Shown piece by piece: positions 17,738-26,616 of a DNA stretch of 64,000 nucleotides (position 1 is its first letter; every line of letters starts with the position of its first letter). Position numbers and translations under genes: made by a program. Source of the DNA: Streptomyces sp. Sge12 (GTDB lineage: Bacteria > Actinomycetota > Actinomycetes > Streptomycetales > Streptomycetaceae). Location: positions 4,483,501-4,547,500 of the forward strand of contig NZ_CP020555.1 of NCBI RefSeq assembly GCF_002080455.1, written 5' to 3'. The notes beneath the pieces were generated by a model that saw only the letters and a list, made by a program, of their open reading frames with translations, had not been told where the DNA came from and made no database searches.

Positions 17738-19113
17738 ACGGCCCTGCCCAGTCGCCCGATGACGGATACGAGCGTCCCGGCGGCCAGGCGCGGATACCGG
17801 GTCCGCGCGGAGCCGCCGACGATCTCGATCCGGGCCACGCGCCGCAGTCGCTGCCGCTCCCGGGATCGCCGGTGCCGCCGCCCGCGGCACTGCCGGCGCC
17901 GGACCGGACGGCGGACTCGACGGGGGACCGCGTGCCGGACCCGGTGCCGGACCCGGTGTCGGACCTCGCGCCTGACGCGGCGATGCCCGAGCCGGTGCTC
18001 GATCCGCCACCACCTCCCTCGCACGCCGTGCTGAAGTCCCTGCTCGGGGCATGGGCACTGGCGGCCTGCTCCGCCGAGGAGACCCAGGCGGTCGAGGACC
18101 ACCTCACCGAGTGCGCGCCCTGCGCGGAGGAGGCGCTGCGGCTGCGCGACGCGGTGGGGCTGCTGCACCCGGAGGAGAACCTCGACCTGAAGCCGCTGCT
18201 GCGCTCACGCGTCCTCGAGGACTGCCTGGGCAAGCGGCCGGCCCGCATTCCGGTGCCGGTGTGGGCGAGTCCGTACGACACGGAGACCGCGCGGCTCGAT
18301 GCGCTGCTGCAGGACTTCGGGGACTCGGAGTGGCACACCCCGGTGCGGCTCAAGTGGTTCGAGGAGGAGCGGCGCAGGTCGCAGCGGACCACGGTGGCAG
18401 GGGTCATCGGCCATCTGATGACGGTGGACGGGCTGATCGCCTCCGCGCTGGGGCTGGACGATCCGCTGGGACCGGACGCGCCGAAGGGCGGTCCGACCGT
18501 GCGGACGGAACACTTCTGGGGTGCGTCGCCGTACCCGACCACCCGGCAGGTCCGCGACCCGTGGCGGGAGCAGGGCCACACGCTGGTGCGTACGGTCTCC
18601 TTCGCCGGCCGGGGAGTCGCCGAGCTGGCCGTGGACTACGGCGGCTTCGCACTGCCGCTCGGGGACGCGTTCCTGGAACGGGCCTTCGAGTGCTGGGTGC
18701 ACGCGTGGGACATCGCGGAGGCGGTGGACTATCCGTACGAGCCGCCGTCCGGGCCGCACCTGCACGGGATGATCGACCTGGCGGCGCGGCTCCTGCCGGG
18801 CGCGCTGGCCCAGCGCAGGCGGGCGGGCCTGGCGGCCCCGGCGCGCGGCCTGGTCGCGGCGGGAGCGCCCGGACGGACCCTGCACCTGGAGATCGAGGGC
18901 GCGGGTGGCGGCGGCTGGGACATCGCGCTGGACTCACCGGGAGCGAAACCGTCGCCGGAACGGACGGTCGCGGAGATCGCCCTGGACGGCATCGAGTTCT
19001 GCCAGCTGGCCGCGGGCCACATCTCCCCGGAGGAGGCGGCGGTGGGCCAGCACGGGGACCGCGAGGCGATCCGCGACGTCCTGTTCGCGGCGGCGTCGCT
19101 GAGCAGGCTCTAG
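17734..19113 (+). CDS. Zinc-finger anti-sigma domain fused to a maleylpyruvate isomerase-like domain
   Basis: The 459-residue protein begins with a 110-residue Pro/Asp-rich linker containing PDPVPDPVSD-like repeats. A ZAS-type zinc finger follows (about residues 115-140: ACSAEETQAVEDHLTECAPCAEEAL, pattern H-x3-C-x2-C). The C-terminal domain of about 260 residues resembles the mycothiol-dependent maleylpyruvate isomerase/DinB fold (GVIGHLMTVDGLIASALG, HAWDIAEAVDYPYE). Translation is coupled to the sigma gene. It is probably a redox- or ligand-responsive anti-sigma factor. No transmembrane helix is evident, so it should be soluble. Confidence 0.8.
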   Translation: MNGPAQSPDDGYERPGGQARIPGPRGAADDLDPGHAPQSLPLPGSPVPPPAALPAPDRTADSTGDRVPDPVPDPVSDLAPDAAMPEPVLDPPPPPSHAVLKSLLGAWALAACSAEETQAVEDHLTECAPCAEEALRLRDAVGLLHPEENLDLKPLLRSRVLEDCLGKRPARIPVPVWASPYDTETARLDALLQDFGDSEWHTPVRLKWFEEERRRSQRTTVAGVIGHLMTVDGLIASALGLDDPLGPDAPKGGPTVRTEHFWGASPYPTTRQVRDPWREQGHTLVRTVSFAGRGVAELAVDYGGFALPLGDAFLERAFECWVHAWDIAEAVDYPYEPPSGPHLHGMIDLAARLLPGALAQRRRAGLAAPARGLVAAGAPGRTLHLEIEGAGGGGWDIALDSPGAKPSPERTVAEIALDGIEFCQLAAGHISPEEAAVGQHGDREAIRDVLFAAASLSRL

Positions 19114-19138
19114 GGGGCGGGTCCGCCGGGGCGGTGGC

Positions 19139-19365
19139 CAGAGAGGCGCATGGGGGTTTCCTTCCAGGGGCGGGCACGTCGGAGATGCCCGAGCGGGCCG
19201 GGCGTGGGCATGCCCCGAGGCGGGCCATCCGGAGCCGCCTGCCGGGTCGGGGGTGCGTCCGATCGCTACGCGCTCCTCACCTCTCAGCGTCTCCAGCCCG
19301 TCCTGGGTCGGACATAGGCCGCCCACGGCCTCGGTTCGACGCTCGAGACGCGTCCGGGGCTGGTC
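19139..19365 (+). repeat. Diverged third copy of the 43-44 kb repeat family
   Basis: The stretch from about 19150 (ATGGGGGTTTCC) through CGCTACGCGCTCCTCACCTC (about 19264) to CATAGGCCGCCCACG matches, segment by segment, the left arm at 43321-43690. It lacks the 147-bp palindromic block present there. It lies between convergent genes. No coding sequence is supported inside it. Confidence 0.7.
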
Positions 19366-19371
19366 AAGGGC

Positions 19372-19806
19372 TCAGTCGAGGCAGAATTCGTTGCCCTCCG
19401 GGTCGGCCATGACGATGATCCCCTCGTCCATGCCGTTGGCCTCGATCCGGTACAGCCGCTTCGCTCCCAGCGCCTCCAGCCGGGTGGCTTCCTCCTCCAG
19501 CTTGGCCATCCGCGCGTCGCCCTTCAGGCCGGGTGCTGCGCGGACGTCCAGGTGCAGGCGGTTCTTCGAGGTCTTTCCCTCCGGGACCTGCTGGAAGAAG
19601 ACCCGCGGCCCCTTGCCGTCCGGATCCGTGATGGCCGACCGGCTGTTGTGCAGTTCGGGAGGCACGCCCCACGCCGTGAGTGCGGTCGGCCAGTCGGGGA
19701 ACCCTTCGGGCGGCGGCTGGACGCGGTAGCCCAGTGCTTGGGCCCAGAACACCGCCTGCGCACCCGGGTCGGCGCAGTCGTAAGTGACTTGGAATTCCTT
19801 GGCCAT
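19372..19806 (-). CDS. VOC-family (glyoxalase-like) protein
   Basis: The 144-residue single-module VOC protein has FQVTYDCADPGAQAVFWAQALGYRV at the start, RLHLDV in the middle and IIVMADPEGNEFCL at the end, the usual beta-alpha-beta-beta-beta repeat of glyoxalase/bleomycin-resistance folds. It lacks a clear full set of metal-binding residues beyond His of RLHLDV and Glu of GNEFCL. Enzymatic activity and substrate are unknown. Start ATG at 19806. Confidence 0.85.
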   Translation of the reverse strand: MAKEFQVTYDCADPGAQAVFWAQALGYRVQPPPEGFPDWPTALTAWGVPPELHNSRSAITDPDGKGPRVFFQQVPEGKTSKNRLHLDVRAAPGLKGDARMAKLEEEATRLEALGAKRLYRIEANGMDEGIIVMADPEGNEFCLD

Positions 19807-19913
19807 GATTCCTCCAACCGTCGGTACCTGTCCGTGTCGAGCGTCCCCATCCTCCTCCCGGAGGGGCGGAGTTCAACCCCGTGAGGGGCTGAGTCCTGGG
19901 AACATACGGTGCA

Positions 19914-20435
19914 GTGCCCTCGAAGCCGCATCCGTCCGCCGACTCCCGGAGAGGCCCCACCATCTTGTCCATATGGCCCTCGATCGTTGCCGTGCTCGGT
20001 ACCCTCGCCGGTGCTCTGGCCGCCGGCTTCCTCCAGCACCGTGCCGCACGCACCGCACGTGCCGAGCTGCGCGCCGACAGCCACCGTCAGGACCAGCTCG
20101 GCGCCGTCACCGACTTCGCGGCCGCCCTGGACGCGCACCGCTCGGCGATGTTCCATCGGGAGCGCCTGACCCTGGCCGACGCAGGTGCCGAGCACCGGCT
20201 GGAGGCCCAGACGAGGTCCCACGACACCCGAACGGCGATCACCGCGCCCCACATCCGGCTTCAGGTCCTGGTCCCCGAGCTGGCCGGCCCGGCCGAGCAG
20301 GCCGCGGAGGCCACCTACGCGCTGCGCAAGGCGGCCGACCGCGCCGAACTGGACGCCCGGCGGCATGCGGCCAAGGAGGCGTCAGCGGCCTTCGTCGCCG
20401 CGGCCGCCACATTGCTGAGCCCCGACCACCGTTGA
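19914..20435 (+). CDS. Hypothetical protein with one N-terminal membrane helix and a coiled coil
   Basis: This 173-residue protein has a single hydrophobic helix (WPSIVAVLGTLAGALAAGFLQ, about residues 21-41) followed by a long Ala/Arg/Glu-rich helical region. The layout resembles small plasmid-spread or KilB-like membrane proteins of actinomycete integrative elements, but no conjugation genes adjoin it. The GTG at 19914 is used here; a TTG near residue 18 is possible. No function can be assigned. Confidence 0.6.
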   Translation: MPSKPHPSADSRRGPTILSIWPSIVAVLGTLAGALAAGFLQHRAARTARAELRADSHRQDQLGAVTDFAAALDAHRSAMFHRERLTLADAGAEHRLEAQTRSHDTRTAITAPHIRLQVLVPELAGPAEQAAEATYALRKAADRAELDARRHAAKEASAAFVAAAATLLSPDHR

Positions 20436-20518
20436 GATTCCGCACGTGGCGGCGGTGATGCTCGATGCCTCCGTCGGCAGGTTGCCCGGTGCGGTGGTGA
20501 GCCCGGTGCGGCGCTGGG

Positions 20519-22072
20519 CTAGGCGTACCGTTCGCGGAGTTTGTACTTCAGGACCTTGCGCAGGGTTTCGTTGCGGGGGAGGGATTCCAGGAGTTCCAGT
20601 TGTTCCGGGAGTTTGTGGGTGGCCAGGCCTTCCGCGCGGAGGTGGGCCGTCAGTTGGGGGAGGGTCAGGGGGGCAGCGCCCGGGGGTTGTTCCACCACCG
20701 CGCAGACGCGTTCGCCGCGGGTGGGGTCCGGTAGGCCGATGACGGCCACGTCCGCGACGGCCGGCAGGCGGTGGAGGAGGTCCTCGATCTCCTTGGCCGA
20801 GATGTTCTCGCCCTTGCGGATGATGACGTCCTTGCTGCGGCCGGTGAGGACCAGGTAGCCGTCCTGTGTCAGGTGGCCGAGGTCGCCCGTGATCAGGTAG
20901 CCGTCGGTGTCGAAGACCTCCGCCGACGCGTCCCGGTTCAGGTAGCCCTGGCAGACCGCTTCGCCGCGCAGCCGGACCTCGCCGTCCGTGTGCGGGGGGA
21001 GCGGGGTGCCGTCGGGGGCGGTGATGCGGATGGACATGCCCTCCGGGGGGCGGCCCTCGGTGGTGGCGAGGTTCTCGGCGGTGTCGTCGGGGGAGCCCAT
21101 GGTGATCATCGGGACTTCGGTCATGCCGTAGCCGTGGGTGAGCTTGCAGCCCAGTTCCCGTACGACCGCGTGGTAGATCTCCGGCGGTTTGGGGGCGCCG
21201 CCGCCCGCGAGGAGGCGGAGGGTGGGGATGAGGGGGGATTCCGGGGCCTTGCGCTGCTCGGTCAGGAACATGGAGTAGAAGGCCGTCGATCCGCCGGCCA
21301 CGGTGACCCCGTGGCGGCGGTAGCCGTCCAGTGCGTCCGGCATCGCGAACTTCTCGAAGAGCACCGCGGGGAAGCCGTACAGGAGCAGCATCACCAGGTA
21401 GTCCGGGCCGCCTATGTGCGCGTAGGGGAAGGCCATCGAGCCGACGTCGGCCGGGCCCAGGTGCAGGGCGTGCGCGAGGCAGGAGCCGCCCGCGATCAGG
21501 GAGCGGTCGGTGTGCAGGACGCCCTTGGGGTCGGAGGTGGTGCCGGAGGTCCAGTAGATCCAGCGGACGTCGGTGCCGGAGCCGGGCGGCGGGGGGAGTA
21601 CGGCCGGATCGCCGTCGGGGAGGTTGGCGTAGGCCTCGAAGACGCCGCGGGCGTCGAGGCGCCGGGCCATGGCCGTGTGGTCGTGGCCGCGCCAGTGTCC
21701 TGGGACGGCGAAGTACTCGGCCTTGGACTCGCGCAGGGCGAAGCCGACCTCGCGGTCCCGGTAGAAGGGGATGACGGGGGTCTGGACCGCGCCGATGCGG
21801 GCGAGGGCGACGGAGAGCAGCACCGTTTCGATGCGGGTGGGGAGCTGCCAGGCGACGACGGTACCGGGGCGCACCCCCATGTGGTGGAGGCCGGCGGCGA
21901 CGCGTTCGGAGCGGTCGCGCAGTTCGCCGAAGGTGAGGCGGCGGTCGTCGGACGGGTCTTCGGCCGCCTCGATCAGGACGGGGGTGCCGGGGGTCAGTGC
22001 GGCCCGGTGGGTGATCAGTTCCCACAGGGTTCGGGAGCGGCTCAGTTCTGTCGCGGTCGCGGTGTCCGTCAT
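20519..22072 (-). CDS. AMP-forming acyl-CoA ligase (FadD type)
   Basis: The 517-residue ANL-superfamily enzyme activates a carboxylic acid to its CoA thioester with ATP. Motifs: WTSGTTSDPKGVLHTD (A3, about residues 170-185), GYGMTEVP (A5), GYLITGDLG (A7), the hinge in TGRSKDVIIRKGENISAKEIE (A8) and the catalytic lysine near LRKVLKYKLRERY. I chose the ATG at 22072 because GGGGAGG lies 6 bases upstream; the longer ORF start is unlikely. A CTGAC-N5-GTCAG operator (22090-22104) abuts its 5' end. It is divergent from the amidohydrolase-dehydrogenase operon and probably feeds that pathway. Confidence 0.9.
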   Translation of the reverse strand: MTDTATATELSRSRTLWELITHRAALTPGTPVLIEAAEDPSDDRRLTFGELRDRSERVAAGLHHMGVRPGTVVAWQLPTRIETVLLSVALARIGAVQTPVIPFYRDREVGFALRESKAEYFAVPGHWRGHDHTAMARRLDARGVFEAYANLPDGDPAVLPPPPGSGTDVRWIYWTSGTTSDPKGVLHTDRSLIAGGSCLAHALHLGPADVGSMAFPYAHIGGPDYLVMLLLYGFPAVLFEKFAMPDALDGYRRHGVTVAGGSTAFYSMFLTEQRKAPESPLIPTLRLLAGGGAPKPPEIYHAVVRELGCKLTHGYGMTEVPMITMGSPDDTAENLATTEGRPPEGMSIRITAPDGTPLPPHTDGEVRLRGEAVCQGYLNRDASAEVFDTDGYLITGDLGHLTQDGYLVLTGRSKDVIIRKGENISAKEIEDLLHRLPAVADVAVIGLPDPTRGERVCAVVEQPPGAAPLTLPQLTAHLRAEGLATHKLPEQLELLESLPRNETLRKVLKYKLRERYA

Positions 22073-22089
22073 CCCAGACCTCCCCATAG

Positions 22090-22104
22090 CTGACGGATAG
22101 TCAG
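22090..22104. promoter_or_regulatory. Palindromic operator CTGACGGATAGTCAG
   Basis: A perfect 5+5 palindrome with a 5-base centre, 17 bases upstream of the FadD start codon. It is identical to the site at 59778-59792 and belongs to the ten-site set in this window. Confidence 0.75.
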
Positions 22105-22167
22105 ATCAAGCGCAGAGCGTAGAGCGCGCACGCTTGTCGGTCCAGGGGTGGCGGGGCTAGCTTGTTT

Positions 22168-22182
22168 CTGACGATCCATCAG
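22168..22182. promoter_or_regulatory. Palindromic operator CTGACGATCCATCAG
   Basis: One half-site base differs from CTGAC-N5-GTCAG. It lies 23 bases upstream of the amidohydrolase start and completes the pair of operators in this divergent promoter region. Confidence 0.7.
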
Positions 22183-22205
22183 ATCAGTGAATTCGGGAGA
22201 CTGTC

Positions 22206-23402
22206 ATGGAACTGGGACTGCCTCGGATCATCAGCGTCGACGACCACGTGATCGAGCCCGCCCACCTGTTCGACGTCTGGCTGCCCGCCAAGTACCGCGA
22301 CCGCGGCCCCAAGGCGCTCACCGCCGGCATCGGCGAACTCGCCTACACCGGTGGCAAGTACGTCATCACCATGGACCCCGACGGCCCGCCGACCGACTGG
22401 TGGATCTACGAGGACCTGAAGTTCCCGTACAAGCGCAACATCGCCGCCGTCGGCTTCGACCGCGACGACATGACCCTGGAGGGCATCACCCGCGAGGAGA
22501 TGCGCCGCGGCTGCTGGGATCCCAAGGCCCGCCTCGCCGACATGGACCTCAACCACGTCGAGGCCTCGCTGTGCTTCCCGACCTTCCCGCGCTTCTGCGG
22601 GCAGACCTTCGCCGAGGCGCACGACAAGGAGGTCGCCCTCGCCTGCGTGCGCGCCTACAACGACTGGATGGTCGAGGAGTGGTGCGGCGACAGCGGCGGC
22701 CGGCTGATCCCGCTGTGCATCATCCCGCTCTGGGACATCGACCTCGCCGTCGCCGAGATCCGGCGCAACGCGGCCCGCGGCGTGAAGGCCGTGACCTTCT
22801 CCGAGATCCCCACCTACCTCGGGCTGCCCTCGATCCACTCCGGCTACTGGGACCCCTTCTTCGCGGTCTGCCAGGAGACCGGCACGGTGGTCAACATGCA
22901 CATCGGCTCCAGCTCCCAGATGCCCGCCGCGTCCCCCGACGCCCCGCCCGCCGTCCAGGCCTCGCTCAGCTTCAACAACGCGATGGCCTCGATGATGGAC
23001 TTCCTCTTCAGCGGCGTCCTGGTGAAGTTCCCGACCCTGAAGCTCGCCTACAGCGAGGGCCAGATGGGCTGGATCCCCTACGCCCTGGAGCGCGCCGACG
23101 ACGTCTGGGAGGAGCACCGGGCCTGGGGCGGGGTCCGCGACCTGATCCCCGAGCCGCCGTCCACGTACTACTACCGGCAGATGTTCTGCTGCTTCTTCCG
23201 CGACAAGCACGGGATCGCCTCGCTCGACGTCGTCGGACGCGACAACGCCACCTTCGAGACCGACTACCCCCACGTGGACTCGACCTTCCCGCACACCAAG
23301 GAGGTAGCCCTCGACCACGTGAAGGGGCTGGACGACGAGACGGTCTACAAGCTGATGCGCGGCAATGCCATCCGCATGCTCGGCCTCGATCTGGACCGCT
23401 GA
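22206..23402 (+). CDS. Amidohydrolase family (TIM-barrel metal-dependent hydrolase)
   Basis: The 398-residue protein belongs to the amidohydrolase-2 / ACMSD-like fold. It has ISVDDHVIEP near the start (residues 9-18, DxH metal site), DLNHVEASLCFPTFPRF, VVNMHIGSSS (His, about 235-244) and FETDYPHVDSTFP near the end (catalytic Asp, about 360). Relatives accompany acyl-CoA dehydrogenases in actinobacterial steroid-type clusters, where they may hydrolyse or decarboxylate CoA-linked intermediates; the reaction is not established. It is the first gene of a three-gene operon, and its stop codon overlaps the next ATG (TGATG). Confidence 0.85.
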   Translation: MELGLPRIISVDDHVIEPAHLFDVWLPAKYRDRGPKALTAGIGELAYTGGKYVITMDPDGPPTDWWIYEDLKFPYKRNIAAVGFDRDDMTLEGITREEMRRGCWDPKARLADMDLNHVEASLCFPTFPRFCGQTFAEAHDKEVALACVRAYNDWMVEEWCGDSGGRLIPLCIIPLWDIDLAVAEIRRNAARGVKAVTFSEIPTYLGLPSIHSGYWDPFFAVCQETGTVVNMHIGSSSQMPAASPDAPPAVQASLSFNNAMASMMDFLFSGVLVKFPTLKLAYSEGQMGWIPYALERADDVWEEHRAWGGVRDLIPEPPSTYYYRQMFCCFFRDKHGIASLDVVGRDNATFETDYPHVDSTFPHTKEVALDHVKGLDDETVYKLMRGNAIRMLGLDLDR

Positions 23403-24568
23403 TGGACCTGACCTACACCGAGGAGGAGCAGGACTTCCGGGCCCGGCTGCGCGGCTGGCTCGCCAAGGTGCTCCCCGAGCTGCCCGCCAAGCCGTCCCCC
23501 GACGACTGGCCGGGCCGGCGCGCCTACGACCTCGGCTGGCAGCGCAGGCTCCACGAGGCCGGGTACGCGGGCCTGCACTGGCCGGTGGACGCGGGCGGCC
23601 GCGGGGCCACCCCGACCCAGCACCTGATCTTCCTGGAGGAGACCGAGCGCGCCGGGGCCCCGTACGTCGGCGCGAACTTCGTCGGGCTGCTGCACGCCGG
23701 TCCGACGATCGCCGCCGAGGGCACGGCCGAGCAGCGGGCGCGCTGGCTGCCGCCCGTCCTGCGGGGCGACGAGGTGTGGTGCCAGGGCTTCAGCGAGCCG
23801 GGCGCCGGTTCCGACCTGGCCTCCCTGCGCACCCGGGCCGTGCGGGACGGCGACGACTACGTGATCACCGGGTCGAAGATCTGGACCTCGCACGCGGAGG
23901 TCGCCGACTGGTGCGAGCTGCTGGTGCGGACGCGGCCCGTCGGCGCCGAGGTCCCCAAGCACCGGGGGATCTCCTGGCTGGCCATGCCGATGGACGCGCC
24001 GGGGGTGACCGTACGGCCGCTGCGCACGCTCGCCGGATCGGCGGAGTTCGCGGAGATGTTCCTCGACGAGGTGCGGGTGCCGGTCGCCAACAGGGTCGGC
24101 GCGGAGAACGACGGCTGGCGCGTCACCATGGTCACGCTGTCCTTCGAGCGCGGCACCGCCTTCGTCGGCGAGGTCGTCGCCTGCCGCCGGACCCTGGGGG
24201 AACTGGCCCGGGCGGCGAAGGCCAACGGCCGGTGGGACGACCCGGTGCTGCGGCGCAGGCTGGGCCGGCTGTACGGGGAGTTCGGCGCGCTGTGGCGGCT
24301 CACCCAGTGGAACGTCAGCGAGGCCGGCCGGTCGGCGGGCGGCGTCCCCGGCATCGGGGGTTCCGTCTTCAAGCTCGCCTACTCGCACGCGCGCCAGGAG
24401 CTGTACGACACGGCGGCCGAGGTGCTCGGGGCCGCGTCGCTGTCCCTGGACGAGGAATGGGTGCTGGACCGGCTCTCGTCCCTCTCGTACACGATCGCCG
24501 CGGGCACCTCGCAGATCCAGCAGAACATCGTCGCCGAGCGGATCCTCGGCCTCCCGAAGGGCCGGTGA
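23402..24568 (+). CDS. Acyl-CoA dehydrogenase, EPGAGSD-type subunit
   Basis: The 388-residue flavoprotein starts MDLTYTEEEQDFRARLRGWL. The FAD/substrate motif is CQGFSEPGAGSDLASLRTRA (about residues 126-145), followed by ITGSKIWTSHAEVADWC and ending AGTSQIQQNIVAERILGLPKGR. It lacks the REQFG arginine motif that completes the FAD site in homotetrameric enzymes; the next gene has it. The two therefore probably form a heteromeric enzyme of the ChsE type, oxidising a bulky acyl-CoA. Translation overlaps the amidohydrolase and runs on into the partner gene. Confidence 0.9.
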   Translation: MDLTYTEEEQDFRARLRGWLAKVLPELPAKPSPDDWPGRRAYDLGWQRRLHEAGYAGLHWPVDAGGRGATPTQHLIFLEETERAGAPYVGANFVGLLHAGPTIAAEGTAEQRARWLPPVLRGDEVWCQGFSEPGAGSDLASLRTRAVRDGDDYVITGSKIWTSHAEVADWCELLVRTRPVGAEVPKHRGISWLAMPMDAPGVTVRPLRTLAGSAEFAEMFLDEVRVPVANRVGAENDGWRVTMVTLSFERGTAFVGEVVACRRTLGELARAAKANGRWDDPVLRRRLGRLYGEFGALWRLTQWNVSEAGRSAGGVPGIGGSVFKLAYSHARQELYDTAAEVLGAASLSLDEEWVLDRLSSLSYTIAAGTSQIQQNIVAERILGLPKGR

Positions 24569-24573
24569 GGGGC

Positions 24574-25521
24574 ATGGACTTCCAGCCGACCGAGGACCAG
24601 CAGCACCTGCGGGCGGGCGTACGGGACCTGCTGGCGGGGCGGTACGGGCGCGAGGCGCTACGGGCGTCGGTCGACGCCGCGGCGGGCGGGGGCGCCGGCG
24701 CGGCGGCCGGTGTGGACCGCGCGCTGTGGCGGGAGCTGGGCGGGGCGGGCTTCTTCGCGCTGCGCCTGCCGGAGTCCGAGGGCGGTGTGGGCCTCGGGCT
24801 GCCCGAGGCGGTCCTGGTCTTCGAGGAGGCCGGGCGGGCGCTGGTGCCGGGGCCCCTGGTGGCCACGCACCTGGCCGCGGGGGTGGTCCCGGGAGCCGCG
24901 GACGGAACGGCGGTGGTGACCGCCTTCGACCTGGACGGGCCGCTGGTGGCCCACCTCGGGGACGCGGACGCGGTGCTGGGGGCGGCCGCGGTGCCCGCCG
25001 GCGAGCCGGTGCGTTCGGTGGACCCGCTGACACCGCTGCACCGGGTCGCGGCGGCCGGCGACGTCTCGGCGTACCGCGCGACGGGCGCGCTGCTGACGGC
25101 CGCACTGCAGCTCGGGAGCGCGCTGCGGACGGTGGAGCTGGCGGTGCGGTACGCCGGCGAGCGCGAGCAGTTCGGGCAGCCGATCGGGGCGTTCCAGGCG
25201 GTCAAGCACCTGTGCGCGCGGATGCTGGTCCGGGCGGAGGTGGCCCGTACGGCGGTGTACGCGGCGGCGGTGACGGGGGGCCCGGGCGAGGTGGCGGCGG
25301 CCAAGCTGCTGGCGGACGAGGCGGCCGTACAGGGCGCCCGGGACTGCCTCCAGGTGCACGGCGGGATGGGCTTCACCTGGGAGGCGGACGTGCACCTGCA
25401 CCTGAAGCGGGCCTGGGTGCGGGCCGAGCAGTGGCGGACGGCGGCGCAGGCACAGGAGCTCCTCGCCGAAGAACTCCTCGCCGAAGCGCTGCTCGCCGAG
25501 GAGCTGCCGGCTACGGCCTAG
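24574..25521 (+). CDS. Acyl-CoA dehydrogenase, REQFG-type partner subunit
   Basis: At 315 residues this is shorter than a standard acyl-CoA dehydrogenase. The central EPGAGSD region is missing, while the C-terminal domain is well conserved: YAGEREQFGQPIGAFQAVKHLCARML and LQVHGGMGFTWEADVHLHLKRAW. That is the signature of the second subunit of alpha2-beta2 FadE enzymes. The tail carries a small repeat, ELLAEELLAEALLAEEL. The ATG at 24574 follows GAGGGGC, five bases after the previous stop codon. It completes the operon under the 22168 operator. Confidence 0.88.
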   Translation: MDFQPTEDQQHLRAGVRDLLAGRYGREALRASVDAAAGGGAGAAAGVDRALWRELGGAGFFALRLPESEGGVGLGLPEAVLVFEEAGRALVPGPLVATHLAAGVVPGAADGTAVVTAFDLDGPLVAHLGDADAVLGAAAVPAGEPVRSVDPLTPLHRVAAAGDVSAYRATGALLTAALQLGSALRTVELAVRYAGEREQFGQPIGAFQAVKHLCARMLVRAEVARTAVYAAAVTGGPGEVAAAKLLADEAAVQGARDCLQVHGGMGFTWEADVHLHLKRAWVRAEQWRTAAQAQELLAEELLAEALLAEELPATA

Positions 25522-25852
25522 AGGGGCGTCGCGCACGGTGAGGTGCGGGCACGGGCGGGACGGCGCGGGACGCATGTCTGATTACAGAGAGTTGATATCG
25601 GTTTGTGTCCTTCGCCCGACTCATTGCGGCCCGGATGCGGGCGCCTGCTCCGGTACGCTCCCACGAATGCGAGCGGTTGAGCGGCGCGAGCGTCGCACAG
25701 TATGCACCACGCCCCCTCCTTCGCGCGGGAATATGCCCGAAGCGCTTGTCGTGGTGACTGTACGTCAACCATGCTGCTACGGAAGGGGATCACACTGGGT
25801 GATCCCGTCCTGTCGCGAGGCGAAGTGTCCGCCGGTTCGGATGGTGTGAGCG
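25522..25852. other. Intergenic region with one small hairpin
   Basis: This 331-base gap is less GC-rich than its surroundings. It holds an 8-bp hairpin at 25786-25806 (GGGATCAC-actgg-GTGATCCC), 47 bases before the next start codon, which could be an operator or leader hairpin. I see no gene, and no copy of the CTGAC-N5-GTCAG palindrome. Confidence 0.5.
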
Positions 25853-26329
25853 GTGCAGGTGCTTCAGGTTCAGCTGGAGGTCGGAGCGGATCCCGCCGAG
25901 GTCGGCCGGGCCCGCCGATGGGCCCGCTCCCGGTTGGCGGGGTCGGGCATAGGGGACGACGAGCCGCTCGCCGAGACGCTGATCCTGCTGATCTCCGAGC
26001 TGGTCACGAACGCGGTCGTGCACACGGGCTGTCCGGCCGTGCTGCGGATGCTGTTCGGGGGGCCGGGGGTGCGGGTCGAGGTGGCCGACGCGAGCGACCG
26101 GGCGCCGAACCGCCGGCAGGCGTGCGGCGAGGACACCGGAGGGCGCGGCCTGGAGCTGGTCGACGGCCTGGCGGACCGCTGGGGCTGGCAGCGCGAGGGC
26201 GCGGGCAAGCGGATCTGGTGCGAGATCGACCGCGCGGAGAAATCCACCTCGGACTGTGCCTCGGAGCGCCCCTCGGACGGTCCGTCGGAAATTCACACCC
26301 CGCCGCGGGAACCGCGCGTGTACCTCTAA
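25853..26329 (+). CDS. RsbW-like ATP-binding regulatory protein (HATPase_c_2)
   Basis: The 158-residue GHKL-fold protein has an N-box in LISELVTNAVVHTG (about residues 46-59), a G1-box VEVADASDRAPNRR and a G2-like GGRGLELVDGLADRWGW (about 95-111). This is the single-domain anti-sigma/serine kinase-like family that is very abundant in Streptomyces. Its partner anti-anti-sigma or sigma is not adjacent. The start is a GTG at 25853. The last 30 residues are a low-complexity tail. Confidence 0.85.
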   Translation: MQVLQVQLEVGADPAEVGRARRWARSRLAGSGIGDDEPLAETLILLISELVTNAVVHTGCPAVLRMLFGGPGVRVEVADASDRAPNRRQACGEDTGGRGLELVDGLADRWGWQREGAGKRIWCEIDRAEKSTSDCASERPSDGPSEIHTPPREPRVYL

Positions 26330-26616
26330 CGAGGTGTTGACGGTTCGTCACATCTTGATCACCCTGGTGTGGAGCGATTCGACGCGAGGGGACGCCAAGG
26401 ACAGGCCTTGACGAGTGCGGGTCGTGGGGTGGCGGCTGCCGTGCCGCGCTCGGGGCGTGCATGCGCGTCGCCGCCACCCGCAGAACCTGCCGGGCCTCCT
26501 CCTGGGGGAGGAGGCCGGACCGGGCCGCGGGTCCCGGGAGCCGGGGGAGAGCGGGACCCGCGCCCTCGTGCGCGTGGCCGATGTGCCGTGCCGGGGCCGG
26601 TTCCTAGCCTCGGGGC

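Noticed and set aside
19914..20435. KilB-like membrane protein as evidence for an integrated conjugative element
   Set aside because: No integrase, tra, rep genes or attachment-site repeats are present around it.
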